From Micromonospora thermarum (GTDB lineage: Bacteria > Actinomycetota > Actinomycetes > Mycobacteriales > Micromonosporaceae): a stretch of DNA of 44,257 nt. Numbering within the stretch: position 1 is the stretch's first letter; each line of letters begins with the position of its first letter. Shown here in pieces: positions 20,156-30,010 of this stretch. The stretch is from positions 1 through 44,257 of the forward strand of contig NZ_JAATEO010000039.1 of assembly GCF_012034245.1 (NCBI RefSeq). Reading direction: 5' to 3'. Under the pieces are notes generated by a model. That model saw only the letters and a list, made by a program, of their open reading frames with translations, searched no databases and was not told the origin of the DNA. The position numbers and the translations under genes are program-made.

Positions 20156-22539
20156 TGCTGCGCCGACTCGCCCCGGTCCTGCTGACCCTCCTCGTCGTGG
20201 CGCTCGGTGTCACCGCGCTGGCCGCCCGCCCGGCCAACCGCACACCGGAGCGCACCGCCGACTACGTGGTTCTGGTCGGGGTGGCCGGGCTGCGCTGGGA
20301 CGACGTCGACCCGGAGACCACGCCGACCCTGTGGCGGATGGCCCGCGACGGTTCGATCGGCGCGCTGTCGGTGCGTTCGGCGCACCGGCCGACCTGCCCG
20401 GTGGACGGCTGGCTGACTCTGGGGGCCGGCAGCTTCGCGGCGTGGCCCGCCAGCCGGCCGGCCGGCACCTGCCCCGCCACCGACGTCACGGTGGAGCGGC
20501 CGGACGGGATCGGCGCGAACCTGCCCGACCAGGAGAGCGTGGTCCTGCACAACCAGGAGCGGCTGCCGTGGGGCGCGGTCCCCGGCTCCCTGTCGGAGTC
20601 GGTGCGCTGTTCGGTGGCGGTCGGCCCGGGCGCGGCGGTGGCCGCGGCACGGCCGTTCGGGCGGGTGGACCGGTACGCCCCGGAGCTGCCGGCCGACCCG
20701 TCCGGCCTGCTGCGCTCGTGCGTGCTCAGCATCGTCGACCTCGGCACGGTCGCCGGCGACGACCCGGCGGCCCGGGCCGCGGCGGCCCGCGCGGCCGACA
20801 CGCGGCTCGCCCGGGTGCTGGCCGCCCGCCCACCCCGCTCCCTGGTGATCGTCGCCGGGGTGTCCGACACCGAGGCGCCGTCCCGGCTGCACGTCGCCGT
20901 CGCGCACGGCCCGGGCTGGGAACGCGGCTGGCTGACCTCCCCGACCACCGCCCGGGAGGGGTACCTGCAACTGGTCGACCTCGCCCCGACCGCGTTGACC
21001 GCGCTGGGCCGGCCGCTGCCCGAGCGGCCGTTCCTCGGCCGGCCCGCCGAACCGCTGGACGGCCGGCCCGCCGACCTCGCCGCCGCGATCGCCGGCCCGG
21101 CGGACGCCGACCGGGAGGCCGGCGCCCAGCGGGAGGTCGCCGGCTGGTTCTTCGGTCTCCTCGCCGCCGCCCAGGTGGTGCTCGCGGTGGCGGTCCTGCC
21201 GCTGCTGCGCCGGGCCCGCCGGCACGCCGGCCCGTACGGCCCGGAGCCGGTGTCCCGGCGGGTCGTGGCGACGGTGGAACTGCTGCTCGTCGCCGCCGCT
21301 CTCGCCGTGCCCGCGGCGCTGCTGGCCGACGTGGTGCCGTGGTGGCGCGGCGACCACGCCGGGGTGTGGTTCGCCGCCGCCACCGTCTCGCTGGTGGTCG
21401 CGGCGACGGTGCTGGTGCGGTCGCTACCCGGGTACGCGAGCACCCTCGGCCCGCTGGGCGCGGTCGCCGGTCTCGCCACGCTCACCGTCGGCGCGGACGT
21501 GCTGACCGGCGCCCGTCTCCAGCTCAACGCGGTGGTGGGCTACTCGGCTCTGGAGGGCGGCCGGTACGCCGGCCTGGGCACGGTGGGGCTCGGCGTGCTG
21601 CTGGCCGGGGCGCTGCTCACCGCCGGCTGGCTCGCCCAGCGGGTCCGCCGGTCCTGGCGGCCGATGGTGATGGTGGCGGTCGGTGGCGCCGCCGTGGTGC
21701 TGGTCGGCAGCCCGTACCTCGGGGCGGACTCGATCGGCGCGGTCGCGCTGACCGCCGGGGTGAGCGTCGCCGCGGCGATCAGCGCCGGCGGCTGGTTGAC
21801 GCTGAGCCGGCTCGCCTGGGCGACGATGGCCGGGCTGGCCCTGACGATCGGCGTCGCCGTCGTGGACGCGCGCCGCCCGGTCGCCGAGCGGGGCAGCCTC
21901 GGCCGGTTCGTCGCCGCGATCGGCGACGGCACCGGCGGGCTGACCGTCCACCGGTCCAGCACCGCCAACGTCGAGACGCTGGTCGACAGCCCGCTGACGG
22001 TGCTCGCCGTGGCCGGTGCCCTCCTGGTCTGGTTCGCCCTGATGCAGCCGTGGGGTGGCCTGATGCGGCTCTTCGGCATCTATCCGGCGGTGCGGGCGGC
22101 GATGACCGGCACCGCGGTGGCGGCGGTGATCGGCGGGGTGCTGGGCGGCTCCGCGCTCGACGTCGCCGGTGCGGCCGCCGCGCTGGTGGTGCCGATGGCG
22201 GCGCTGGCCTCGCTGCGCGTGCTCGACCACTCCACCGACCGCACGAGGCCGGAGACCACCCGCGACGGCGGTCCGGCCGGGGGCGGCTCCCGCCCGGCCG
22301 ACCCCGGCGACGGTCGGGGAGGCGGCGCTCCGCGGCGGGACGGCGCGCCCACCGGTGGCGGCCCGGCGGCCGGTCGCCCGACGCGGGCCCCGGACGCCGG
22401 CGGCGGGAACGCCGGGGACGCGGCCGGTACGGGCCCGGCCCCCGGGGGCTCAGGAGGGGACGGGTCGGCCGGTGCCGCCCCGGACAGCGGGGGGCGGATC
22501 CCGACCGCCCGGACATCGAGCGAGGTCACGACCGGCTGA
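20155..22539 (+). CDS. Membrane protein with extracytoplasmic alkaline-phosphatase-superfamily-like domain
   Basis: 794 residues. The N-terminus is an uncleaved membrane anchor (PVLLTLLVVALGVTALAARP). Residues about 35-320 form a sulfatase/alkaline-phosphatase-like fold (VVLVGVAGLRWDDV, TPTLWRMARDGSIGALSVRS), although I could not confirm all metal ligands. Residues about 330-690 contain about 9-10 membrane helices. The last 100 residues are Gly/Pro-rich and disordered. ATG 20155 shares one base with the upstream stop; GTG 20152 is an alternative start. The gene closes the envelope-glycan module. It could modify or transfer phosphate-linked groups on the exported glycan, but no family member with a known function is recalled. 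Confidence 0.7.
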   Translation: MLRRLAPVLLTLLVVALGVTALAARPANRTPERTADYVVLVGVAGLRWDDVDPETTPTLWRMARDGSIGALSVRSAHRPTCPVDGWLTLGAGSFAAWPASRPAGTCPATDVTVERPDGIGANLPDQESVVLHNQERLPWGAVPGSLSESVRCSVAVGPGAAVAAARPFGRVDRYAPELPADPSGLLRSCVLSIVDLGTVAGDDPAARAAAARAADTRLARVLAARPPRSLVIVAGVSDTEAPSRLHVAVAHGPGWERGWLTSPTTAREGYLQLVDLAPTALTALGRPLPERPFLGRPAEPLDGRPADLAAAIAGPADADREAGAQREVAGWFFGLLAAAQVVLAVAVLPLLRRARRHAGPYGPEPVSRRVVATVELLLVAAALAVPAALLADVVPWWRGDHAGVWFAAATVSLVVAATVLVRSLPGYASTLGPLGAVAGLATLTVGADVLTGARLQLNAVVGYSALEGGRYAGLGTVGLGVLLAGALLTAGWLAQRVRRSWRPMVMVAVGGAAVVLVGSPYLGADSIGAVALTAGVSVAAAISAGGWLTLSRLAWATMAGLALTIGVAVVDARRPVAERGSLGRFVAAIGDGTGGLTVHRSSTANVETLVDSPLTVLAVAGALLVWFALMQPWGGLMRLFGIYPAVRAAMTGTAVAAVIGGVLGGSALDVAGAAAALVVPMAALASLRVLDHSTDRTRPETTRDGGPAGGGSRPADPGDGRGGGAPRRDGAPTGGGPAAGRPTRAPDAGGGNAGDAAGTGPAPGGSGGDGSAGAAPDSGGRIPTARTSSEVTTG

Positions 22540-22601
22540 CCGGCGCGCGACACCCGGCGCTCCGACGCGGGTGCGCCCGGGCCCGGGGGCCGGCGAGGTG
22601 T

Positions 22602-22607
22602 TACCGT
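22602..22607 (+). promoter_or_regulatory. Candidate pyrG -10 box (TACCGT)
   Basis: TACCGT fits the TANNNT pattern and would give a leader of about 75 nt to the TTG start of pyrG. No -35 box is convincing. A short direct repeat, CCGTGGAATC / CCGTGGATC, follows at about 22604-22622. Confidence 0.3.
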
Positions 22608-22688
22608 GGAATCCCGTGGATCGCGTGATCACTTGGTTGATCGGCACGGCGGTCTGCACGACCGCGACGGACGACACGGGAGCAGGCC

Positions 22689-24440
<1,752 letters not shown>

Positions 24441-24471
24441 GCGCGCGGCGCCTTACACCCGGGGCGGCGGC

Positions 24472-25077
24472 GTGAGTGCCGTCGAGCACCGGTACGAGCT
24501 GCGCTCGCGCACGGAGCGTTACCGGGGCCGGATCTTCGAGGTCGTCAGCGACGAGGTGACCATGCCCGGCGGCGGCACGGCCGTCCGCGACCACGTCCGG
24601 CACGTCGGGGCGGTGGCCGTGGTGGCGTTGGACGACGCCGGCCAGGTGGTGCTGATCCGGCAGTACCGGCACGCGGTCGGGCGGCACCTGTGGGAGCTGC
24701 CGGCGGGGTTGATGGACGTCACCGGCGAGGATCCGGCCGTCACCGCCGGGCGGGAGCTGGCCGAGGAGGCGGACCTCAGCGCGGGGCGGCTGGACGTCCT
24801 GGTCGACCTGCACAGCTCGCCTGGTTTCACCAACGAGCTGGTCCGGGTCTTCCTCGCCCGCGACCTCGCCGACGTGCCGGCCGACCAGCGGCACGACCGC
24901 CGGGAGGAGGAGGCCGACCTCCAGGTGGTGCGGATCGACCTGGACGAGGCGGTCGGCATGGTGCTGAACGGCGAGATCACCAACGCCTCGGCGGTCGCCG
25001 GGCTGCTCGCCGCCGCGCGGGCCCGCGACGTGGGCTGGTCGGCGCTGCGCCGGGCGGACGCGCCACTGCCCCGCTGA
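24472..25077 (+). CDS. Nudix hydrolase, ADP-ribose pyrophosphatase-like (Rv1700-like)
   Basis: 201 residues. The Nudix box region reads LPAGLMDVTGEDPAVTAGRE followed by LAEEADL. The conserved glycine after the second glutamate is replaced by aspartate (EEADL instead of EEAGL), while REL and EE are present. The LPAG motif and GFTNELVRVFLA fit the ADP-ribose pyrophosphatase subgroup. These enzymes split ADP-ribose to AMP and ribose-5-phosphate. GTG 24472 starts 31 nt after pyrG. Followed by a strong convergent terminator. Substrate is inferred from family and position. Confidence 0.85.
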   Translation: MSAVEHRYELRSRTERYRGRIFEVVSDEVTMPGGGTAVRDHVRHVGAVAVVALDDAGQVVLIRQYRHAVGRHLWELPAGLMDVTGEDPAVTAGRELAEEADLSAGRLDVLVDLHSSPGFTNELVRVFLARDLADVPADQRHDRREEEADLQVVRIDLDEAVGMVLNGEITNASAVAGLLAAARARDVGWSALRRADAPLPR

Positions 25078-25087
25078 GGGCGTACGT

Positions 25088-25125
25088 GAGAAGGGGCCGC
25101 GCGGCGAACCGCGCGGCCCCTTCTC
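25088..25125. terminator. Strong bidirectional terminator (17-bp stem)
   Basis: A perfect 17-bp stem (25088-25104 with 25109-25125) closed by a CGAA loop, with a further CGTAC/GTACG pair outside. It lies between the convergent Nudix and TM2 genes. On the plus strand the right arm ends in CCCCTTCTC; no T-tract is present. Confidence 0.85.
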
Positions 25126-25137
25126 GTACGCGTCGGA

Positions 25138-25395
25138 TCAGTCGCGCAGGGGCCGGCCCTGCGCGTCGGTGCCGCCGTTGACGAGGATCAGGATCCCGTC
25201 GATGAGGCCCCAGAGGCCACCGGCGCCGCAGGTCACGAGGCTCACCACGAGCTGCAGGACGGCGATCTTGGTGTGGCCGGTGTAGAACCGGCCGGCACCG
25301 AAGGTGCCGAGCAGGATGCCGAGGAGACCCGCGACGATCTTGCTCTTGTCGGAAACGCCCGCCGGGTAACCCGGCTGGTACGGAGGAGTGGTCAT
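25138..25395 (-). CDS. TM2-domain membrane protein
   Basis: 85 residues. A Pro/Tyr-rich N-terminus (TTPPYQPGYPAGVSDKSK) is followed by two membrane helices with the TM2 signature: VAGLLGILLGTFGAGRFYTG, then GGLWGLIDGILILVN. Function of bacterial TM2 proteins is mostly unknown. The ATG at 25395 has no SD but lies 8 nt after a TATTGT -10 box, so the message is probably leaderless. Longer upstream frame is rejected because the promoter lies inside it. The gene is not part of the conserved mycobacterial order. Confidence 0.85.
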   Translation of the reverse strand: MTTPPYQPGYPAGVSDKSKIVAGLLGILLGTFGAGRFYTGHTKIAVLQLVVSLVTCGAGGLWGLIDGILILVNGGTDAQGRPLRD

Positions 25396-25403
25396 GGGGC
25401 GAC

Positions 25404-25432
25404 ACAATAGTGATCGACTTGCCTCCTGTCCC
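25404..25432 (-). promoter_or_regulatory. Promoter of the TM2 gene (GGGACA-17-TATTGT)
   Basis: On the minus strand a -35-like GGGACA (25432-25427, four of six bases of TTGACA) and a -10 TATTGT (25409-25404) are spaced by 17 nt. Eight bases then lead directly to the ATG, so transcription would start at or next to it. Confidence 0.6.
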
Positions 25433-25683
25433 CGGCGGGACACGCCGAGTGGGACGATAATGGTGAACACTGTCCTGACGGCTGAGGTGGTCTCCGACCG
25501 CCGGTCAGGCCGGCGCCTGACACTTCGTCAGGGGGAGCGGTCACCGCATGTCACTGTGCTGGCTCCCCGCGGACGGCGGCGCGCCTAGACTGCCGCCGGC
25601 GGGACCGGTGGACCGCGGCGGCAATGGGGCCGTCGTGGCGCCGAGCAGTCGGGGCGGCAGCCCCGGAGGAAGGTGTCTGCATC

Positions 25684-26799
25684 GTGAAGGTCGGAATCCC
25701 ACGCGAGGTCAAGAACCACGAGTACCGCGTGGCGATCACGCCGGCGGGCGTCAACGAGTTCGTGCGCGCCGGCCACCAGGTCTTCGTCGAGTCGGGTGCC
25801 GGCGTCGGGTCCAGCATCAGCGACGACGACTTCGCCGCCGCCGGCGCCAAGATCCTCGCCACCGCGGACGAGGTGTGGGACACCGCCGAGCTGGTGCTCA
25901 AGGTCAAGGAGCCGATCGCCGAGGAGTACCACCGGATGCGCGAGGGGCAGGTGCTCTTCACCTACCTGCACCTGGCCGCCTCGAAGGAGTGCACCGACGC
26001 GCTCATCGACCGCAAGGTCACCGGCATCGCGTACGAGACGGTCGAGCTGCCCGACCGGTCGCTGCCCCTGCTCGCCCCGATGTCCGAGGTGGCCGGCCGG
26101 CTCGCCCCGCAGGTCGGCGCGTACCACATGCAGCGGCAGGGCGGCGGGCGCGGCATCCTCATGGGCGGCGTCTCCGGCGTGTACGCGGCCAAGACCGTCG
26201 TCATCGGCGCGGGCGTGTCCGGCATGAACGCCGCCGCCATCGCGCTCGGCCTCCAGGCCGAGGTGCTGCTGCTCGACAAGAACGTCGCCCGGCTGCGCCA
26301 GGCCGACGCCATCTACCGGGGCCACCTGCAGACGGTCGCCTCCAACGCGTACGAGATCGAGCGGGCCGTGCTCGACGCGGACCTGGTCATCGGCGCGGTG
26401 CTGGTGCCCGGCGCGAAGGCCCCGACCCTGATCTCCAACGAGATGGTCTCCCGGATGAAGCCGGGCAGCGTCCTGGTCGACATCTCCATCGACCAGGGCG
26501 GCTGCTTCGAGGACTCGCGCCCCACCACGCACGCCGACCCGACGTACAAGGTCCACGAGTCAATCTTCTACTGCGTGGCGAACATGCCGGGCGCGGTCCC
26601 GCACACCAGCACGTACGCGCTGACCAACGTCACCCTGCCGTACGCCCTGGAGCTGGCCAACCACGGCTGGCGGGAGGCGCTGCGCCGCGACCCGGCGCTC
26701 GCCCTGGGCCTCAACACCCACGCCGGCCAGGTCGTCTACGGCCCGGTCGCGGAGGCGCACGGCATGGCCACCCTGCCGCTGGCCGAGGTCCTGGCCTGA
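25684..26799 (+). CDS. ald: Alanine dehydrogenase
   Basis: 371 residues, the standard length. It interconverts L-alanine and pyruvate plus ammonia with NAD. The N-terminus VGIPREVKNHEYRVAITPAG, the KVKEP motif, MSEVAGRLAPQVGA, and the dinucleotide-binding VIGAGVSGMNAAAIALGLQA are all diagnostic. The catalytic Asp lies in SIDQGGCFEDSRPTTH. GTG 25684 is preceded by GGAGGAAGG at about 25665-25673. A TAGACT -10-like hexamer at 25586-25591 is a weak promoter candidate. A very short gap separates it from xerD. It is an insertion relative to the mycobacterial block. Confidence 0.96.
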   Translation: MKVGIPREVKNHEYRVAITPAGVNEFVRAGHQVFVESGAGVGSSISDDDFAAAGAKILATADEVWDTAELVLKVKEPIAEEYHRMREGQVLFTYLHLAASKECTDALIDRKVTGIAYETVELPDRSLPLLAPMSEVAGRLAPQVGAYHMQRQGGGRGILMGGVSGVYAAKTVVIGAGVSGMNAAAIALGLQAEVLLLDKNVARLRQADAIYRGHLQTVASNAYEIERAVLDADLVIGAVLVPGAKAPTLISNEMVSRMKPGSVLVDISIDQGGCFEDSRPTTHADPTYKVHESIFYCVANMPGAVPHTSTYALTNVTLPYALELANHGWREALRRDPALALGLNTHAGQVVYGPVAEAHGMATLPLAEVLA

Positions 26800-26819
26800 G
26801 GGGCGGCAGCCTGACCACA

Positions 26820-27803
26820 GTGCACGACAGGGCCGGCACGGGCGTGGAGCCCGCGCCGGCCCTGCGCCGTGCCGTCCGCGGCTACCTGGACCATCTCACC
26901 GTCGAGCGTGGACTGTCCGCGAACACCCTCGCCTCGTACCGCCGGGACCTGGACCGCTATCTCGACACCCTGGCGTCGGCCGGGGTCACCGACCTGGCGG
27001 CGGTCGGTTCCGGTCAGGTGGAGGCCCACCTCGCCCGGCTGCGCGCCGGCGACGACGGGCAGCCGCCGCTCGCCGCCTCGTCCGCCGCGCGGGCGGCCAG
27101 CGCCGTCCGCGGCCTGCACCGCTTCGCGCTGCGCGAGGGACTGGCCGGCGTGGACCCGAGCCGCGACGTCCGCCCGCCCACGCCGCCGCGCCGGCTGCCG
27201 CGCGCCCTGCCGGTCGACGACGTGGTCCGCCTGCTGGAGACGGCCGGCCCGGTCACCGCCACCGGCGACGGCGCGCCGCTCGCGCTGCGCGACCGGGCGC
27301 TGCTGGAGTTCCTGTACGGCACCGGCGCGCGCATCTCCGAGGCGGTCGGCGCCGCCGTGGACGACCTCGACACCACCGAGGGAGCGGTGCTGCTGCGCGG
27401 CAAGGGCGGCCGTAGCCGGCTCGTTCCGATCGGCGGGTACGCCGTCGAGGCGCTGCGCGCGTACCTGGTCCGGGCCCGGCCCGCGCTGGCCGCCGCCGGC
27501 CGGGGCACCCCGACGGTCTTCCTCAACGCCCGGGGCGGGCCGCTGTCCCGGCAGGGGGCATGGACGATCCTGCGCCGGGCCGCCCAGCGGGCCGGGCTGC
27601 CCGTCGACGGGCCGGCGGCGGTCTCCCCGCACACGCTGCGCCACTCGTACGCCACCCACCTGCTCGACGGCGGGGCGGACGTCCGGGTGGTGCAGGAACT
27701 GCTCGGCCACGCCTCGGTGACCACCACACAGGTCTACACACTGGTCACCGTCGAGCGGCTGCGCGAGGTGTACGCGACGGCCCACCCGCGGGCCCGGGGC
27801 TAG
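26820..27803 (+). CDS. xerD: Tyrosine recombinase XerD
   Basis: About 327 residues. An N-terminal SAM-like DNA-binding domain (YLDHLTVERGLSANTLASYR) precedes the catalytic domain. Catalytic residues seen are Arg in TGARISEA, Lys in GKGGRSR, His-x-x-Arg in HTLRHSYATHLL, His in LLGHASVTTTQ and the Tyr nucleophile in VYTLVT. It resolves chromosome dimers at dif and can be used by integrating elements. Position between Nudix/ald and parA-scpAB is the conserved order (Rv1701). The start is uncertain: GTG 26820 has a GAGGGG stretch about 16 nt upstream; GTG 26844 is also possible. Confidence 0.92.
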   Translation: MHDRAGTGVEPAPALRRAVRGYLDHLTVERGLSANTLASYRRDLDRYLDTLASAGVTDLAAVGSGQVEAHLARLRAGDDGQPPLAASSAARAASAVRGLHRFALREGLAGVDPSRDVRPPTPPRRLPRALPVDDVVRLLETAGPVTATGDGAPLALRDRALLEFLYGTGARISEAVGAAVDDLDTTEGAVLLRGKGGRSRLVPIGGYAVEALRAYLVRARPALAAAGRGTPTVFLNARGGPLSRQGAWTILRRAAQRAGLPVDGPAAVSPHTLRHSYATHLLDGGADVRVVQELLGHASVTTTQVYTLVTVERLREVYATAHPRARG

Positions 27804-27979
27804 GACGCCGCCCGCCGACACGCCGTACCGGTGCCGAACGCCCTGCTCGCCGGTGGCGTAGAGTCGGGTTCGGCGCGGACCTGGCGGGGCGACGCGGACG
27901 CAGGGTGCGCGGCGGCGCCGCGAAAGGGACGTCGGTCGACTCCGACGCCGGGTGGTCGTCGGGAGGGGGCAACGAGGAC

Positions 27980-28906
27980 ATGGCAGGCAACGGTGACCGT
28001 GCCGAGACCTGGACGTCGGAGCTCCGTGAGCAGCAGGCCACGCTCGGCGCGGATCTGGGTCCGGCCGATCCGGCGGCGTACACGATGCGCAAGCCGATCC
28101 CCGAGCCCATGCCGACCGACCGGCACGGCCCGGCGCGGATCATCGCGATGGCCAACCAGAAGGGCGGCGTCGGCAAGACCACGACGACCATCAACCTGGG
28201 CGCGGCGCTGGCCGAGTACGGCCGCAAGGTGCTGCTGGTCGACTTCGACCCGCAGGGCGCCCTCTCGGTGGGCCTCGGCGTCAACCCGCACAACCTCGAC
28301 CTGTCGGTCTACAACCTGCTGATGCAGGACGACGTCACCGCCGAGGACGTGCTCATCAAGACCGACGTGGCCGGGCTGCACCTGCTCCCGGCCAACATCG
28401 ACCTCTCCGCGGCCGAGATCCAGCTGGTCAACGAGGTCGCCCGCGAGATGGCCCTGGCCCGCGTGCTCAGGAGCGTCCGCAAGGAGTACGACTTCATTCT
28501 GATCGACTGTCAGCCCTCCCTGGGCCTGCTGGCGATCAACGCGTTGACCGTCGCCCACGGGGTGCTCATCCCGCTGGAGTGCGAGTTCTTCAGCCTCCGG
28601 GGTGTGGCCCTGCTCCTCGACACCATCGACAAGGTGCGCGAGCGGCTCAACTTCGACCTGGAGCTCGAGGGCATCCTCGCCACCATGTACGACAGCCGCA
28701 CCACCCACTGTCGGCAGGTGCTCCAGCGGGTGGTGGAGGCGTTCGGCGACAAGGTCTACCAGACGGTCATCACCAAGACGGTGAAGTTCCCCGAGTCCAC
28801 CGTCGCCGGTGCGCCGATCACCACCCTCGACCCGGCCTCCTCGGGCGCGCGCAACTACCGCCAGTTGGCCCGCGAGGTGATCGCCGCCCAGTCGGAGCGC
28901 GCGTAG
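27980..28906 (+). CDS. parA: ParA/Soj-family ATPase
   Basis: 308 residues. After a 48-residue N-terminal extension, the deviant Walker A is NQKGGVGKTTTTINLG, followed by LVDFDPQGALSVGLG and LIDCQPSLGLLAINAL (Walker B region). No ParB is adjacent; scpA and scpB follow instead, as in Rv1708-Rv1710. It is therefore likely a second, condensin-associated ParA rather than the oriC-proximal one. The ATG at 27980 follows an A/G-rich stretch (GGGAGGGGG, about 27961). The 176-bp gap before it holds a weak -10 candidate TAGAGT at 27859-27864. Confidence 0.9.
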   Translation: MAGNGDRAETWTSELREQQATLGADLGPADPAAYTMRKPIPEPMPTDRHGPARIIAMANQKGGVGKTTTTINLGAALAEYGRKVLLVDFDPQGALSVGLGVNPHNLDLSVYNLLMQDDVTAEDVLIKTDVAGLHLLPANIDLSAAEIQLVNEVAREMALARVLRSVRKEYDFILIDCQPSLGLLAINALTVAHGVLIPLECEFFSLRGVALLLDTIDKVRERLNFDLELEGILATMYDSRTTHCRQVLQRVVEAFGDKVYQTVITKTVKFPESTVAGAPITTLDPASSGARNYRQLAREVIAAQSERA

Positions 28907-28924
28907 TCCGGGAGCGGTCGGGCG

Positions 28925-30010
28925 GTGACCACGACACACGCCCTGGGCCGAACGCCGGGTGTCCGCGCCGTGGACTACGGTTTTCCGGTGACCGCTCCGC
29001 CCCTCGACCCGCCGCACGGCGCCGACGATCCCGTGGCCGCCGCGGAGCTGGCCGCCGAGGTTGACGGCGTGGTGCCCGCCGACGCGGCGACGGTCGAGGA
29101 GACCAGCGGCTTCACCGTCCGGCTGGCGAACTTCACCGGCCCGTTCGACCTGCTGCTGCAACTGATCAGCAAGCACAAGCTGGACGTCACCGAAGTGGCG
29201 CTGCACAAGGTCACCGACGAGTTCATCGCCTATATCCGGGCGATGGGCGACCAGTGGGACCTGGACGAGACCAGCGAGTTCCTGCTGATCGCCGCCACCC
29301 TGCTGGACCTGAAGGCGGCCCGCCTGCTGCCCGCCGCCGAGGTCGAGGACGAGGAGGACCTGGCGCTGCTGGAGGCGCGGGACCTGCTCTTCGCGCGGCT
29401 GCTGCAGTACAAGGCGTACAAGGAGGCGGCCGCCCACATCGGGGTTCTGGAGGAGGCCGGCGGGCGGCGCTGGCCGCGCGCGGTCACCCTGGAGCCCCGG
29501 TACGCGCAGGCCCTGCCCGACCTGGTGCTCGGCATCGGGCCGGAGCGGCTGCGGGCGCTCGCCGTGAAGGCGTTCACCCCGAAGCCGGTGCCCGAGGTGT
29601 CGATCGCCCACGTGCACATGGTCCGGGTCAGCGTCCGCGAGCACGCCGGGATCATCGCCGAGCGGCTGCGCCGGGCCGGCACCGCGACGTTCTCCGGGCT
29701 CTGCGCGGACTGCGAGGCGACCCTGGAGGTGGTGGCCCGGTTCCTCGCGCTGCTGGAGCTGTACCGGGAGGGCCTCGTCGCGTTCGTCCAGGACCAGGCC
29801 CTGGAGGAACTGACCGTACGCTGGACCGGCCCCGCCGACGGCGGCCCCGACCTGGACATCGACGAGTACGCCGGCACCCCGTCACCGGCCGGCGCACCCG
29901 CGGCCGAGGGGGAGCCGGCCGGCGCGGCCGAGCCGGGGGAGCCCGTGCCGCCGGAGCCGGCTGCGGCGGGGGACGGGACGGGATCGACGGAGGGCGAGCG
30001 GGATGAGTGA
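28925..30010 (+). CDS. scpA: Segregation and condensation protein A (kleisin)
   Basis: 361 residues. The family core begins FTVRLANFTGPFDLLLQLI, followed by ATLLDLKAARLLP, and the C-terminal winged-helix part follows to about 310. The first 60 residues and the last 50 are low-complexity Pro/Ala/Glu-rich. ScpA bridges SMC heads and binds ScpB in chromosome condensation. GTG 28925 has GGAG 10 nt upstream; later GTG codons at 28970 and 28988 are alternatives. The last 8 bases overlap scpB. Confidence 0.93.
   Translation: MTTTHALGRTPGVRAVDYGFPVTAPPLDPPHGADDPVAAAELAAEVDGVVPADAATVEETSGFTVRLANFTGPFDLLLQLISKHKLDVTEVALHKVTDEFIAYIRAMGDQWDLDETSEFLLIAATLLDLKAARLLPAAEVEDEEDLALLEARDLLFARLLQYKAYKEAAAHIGVLEEAGGRRWPRAVTLEPRYAQALPDLVLGIGPERLRALAVKAFTPKPVPEVSIAHVHMVRVSVREHAGIIAERLRRAGTATFSGLCADCEATLEVVARFLALLELYREGLVAFVQDQALEELTVRWTGPADGGPDLDIDEYAGTPSPAGAPAAEGEPAGAAEPGEPVPPEPAAAGDGTGSTEGERDE

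Noticed and set aside
25460..25588. A 42-codon plus-strand frame before ald
   Set aside because: No SD, no recognisable sequence, and it begins in the region divergent from the TM2 promoter. Probably chance.
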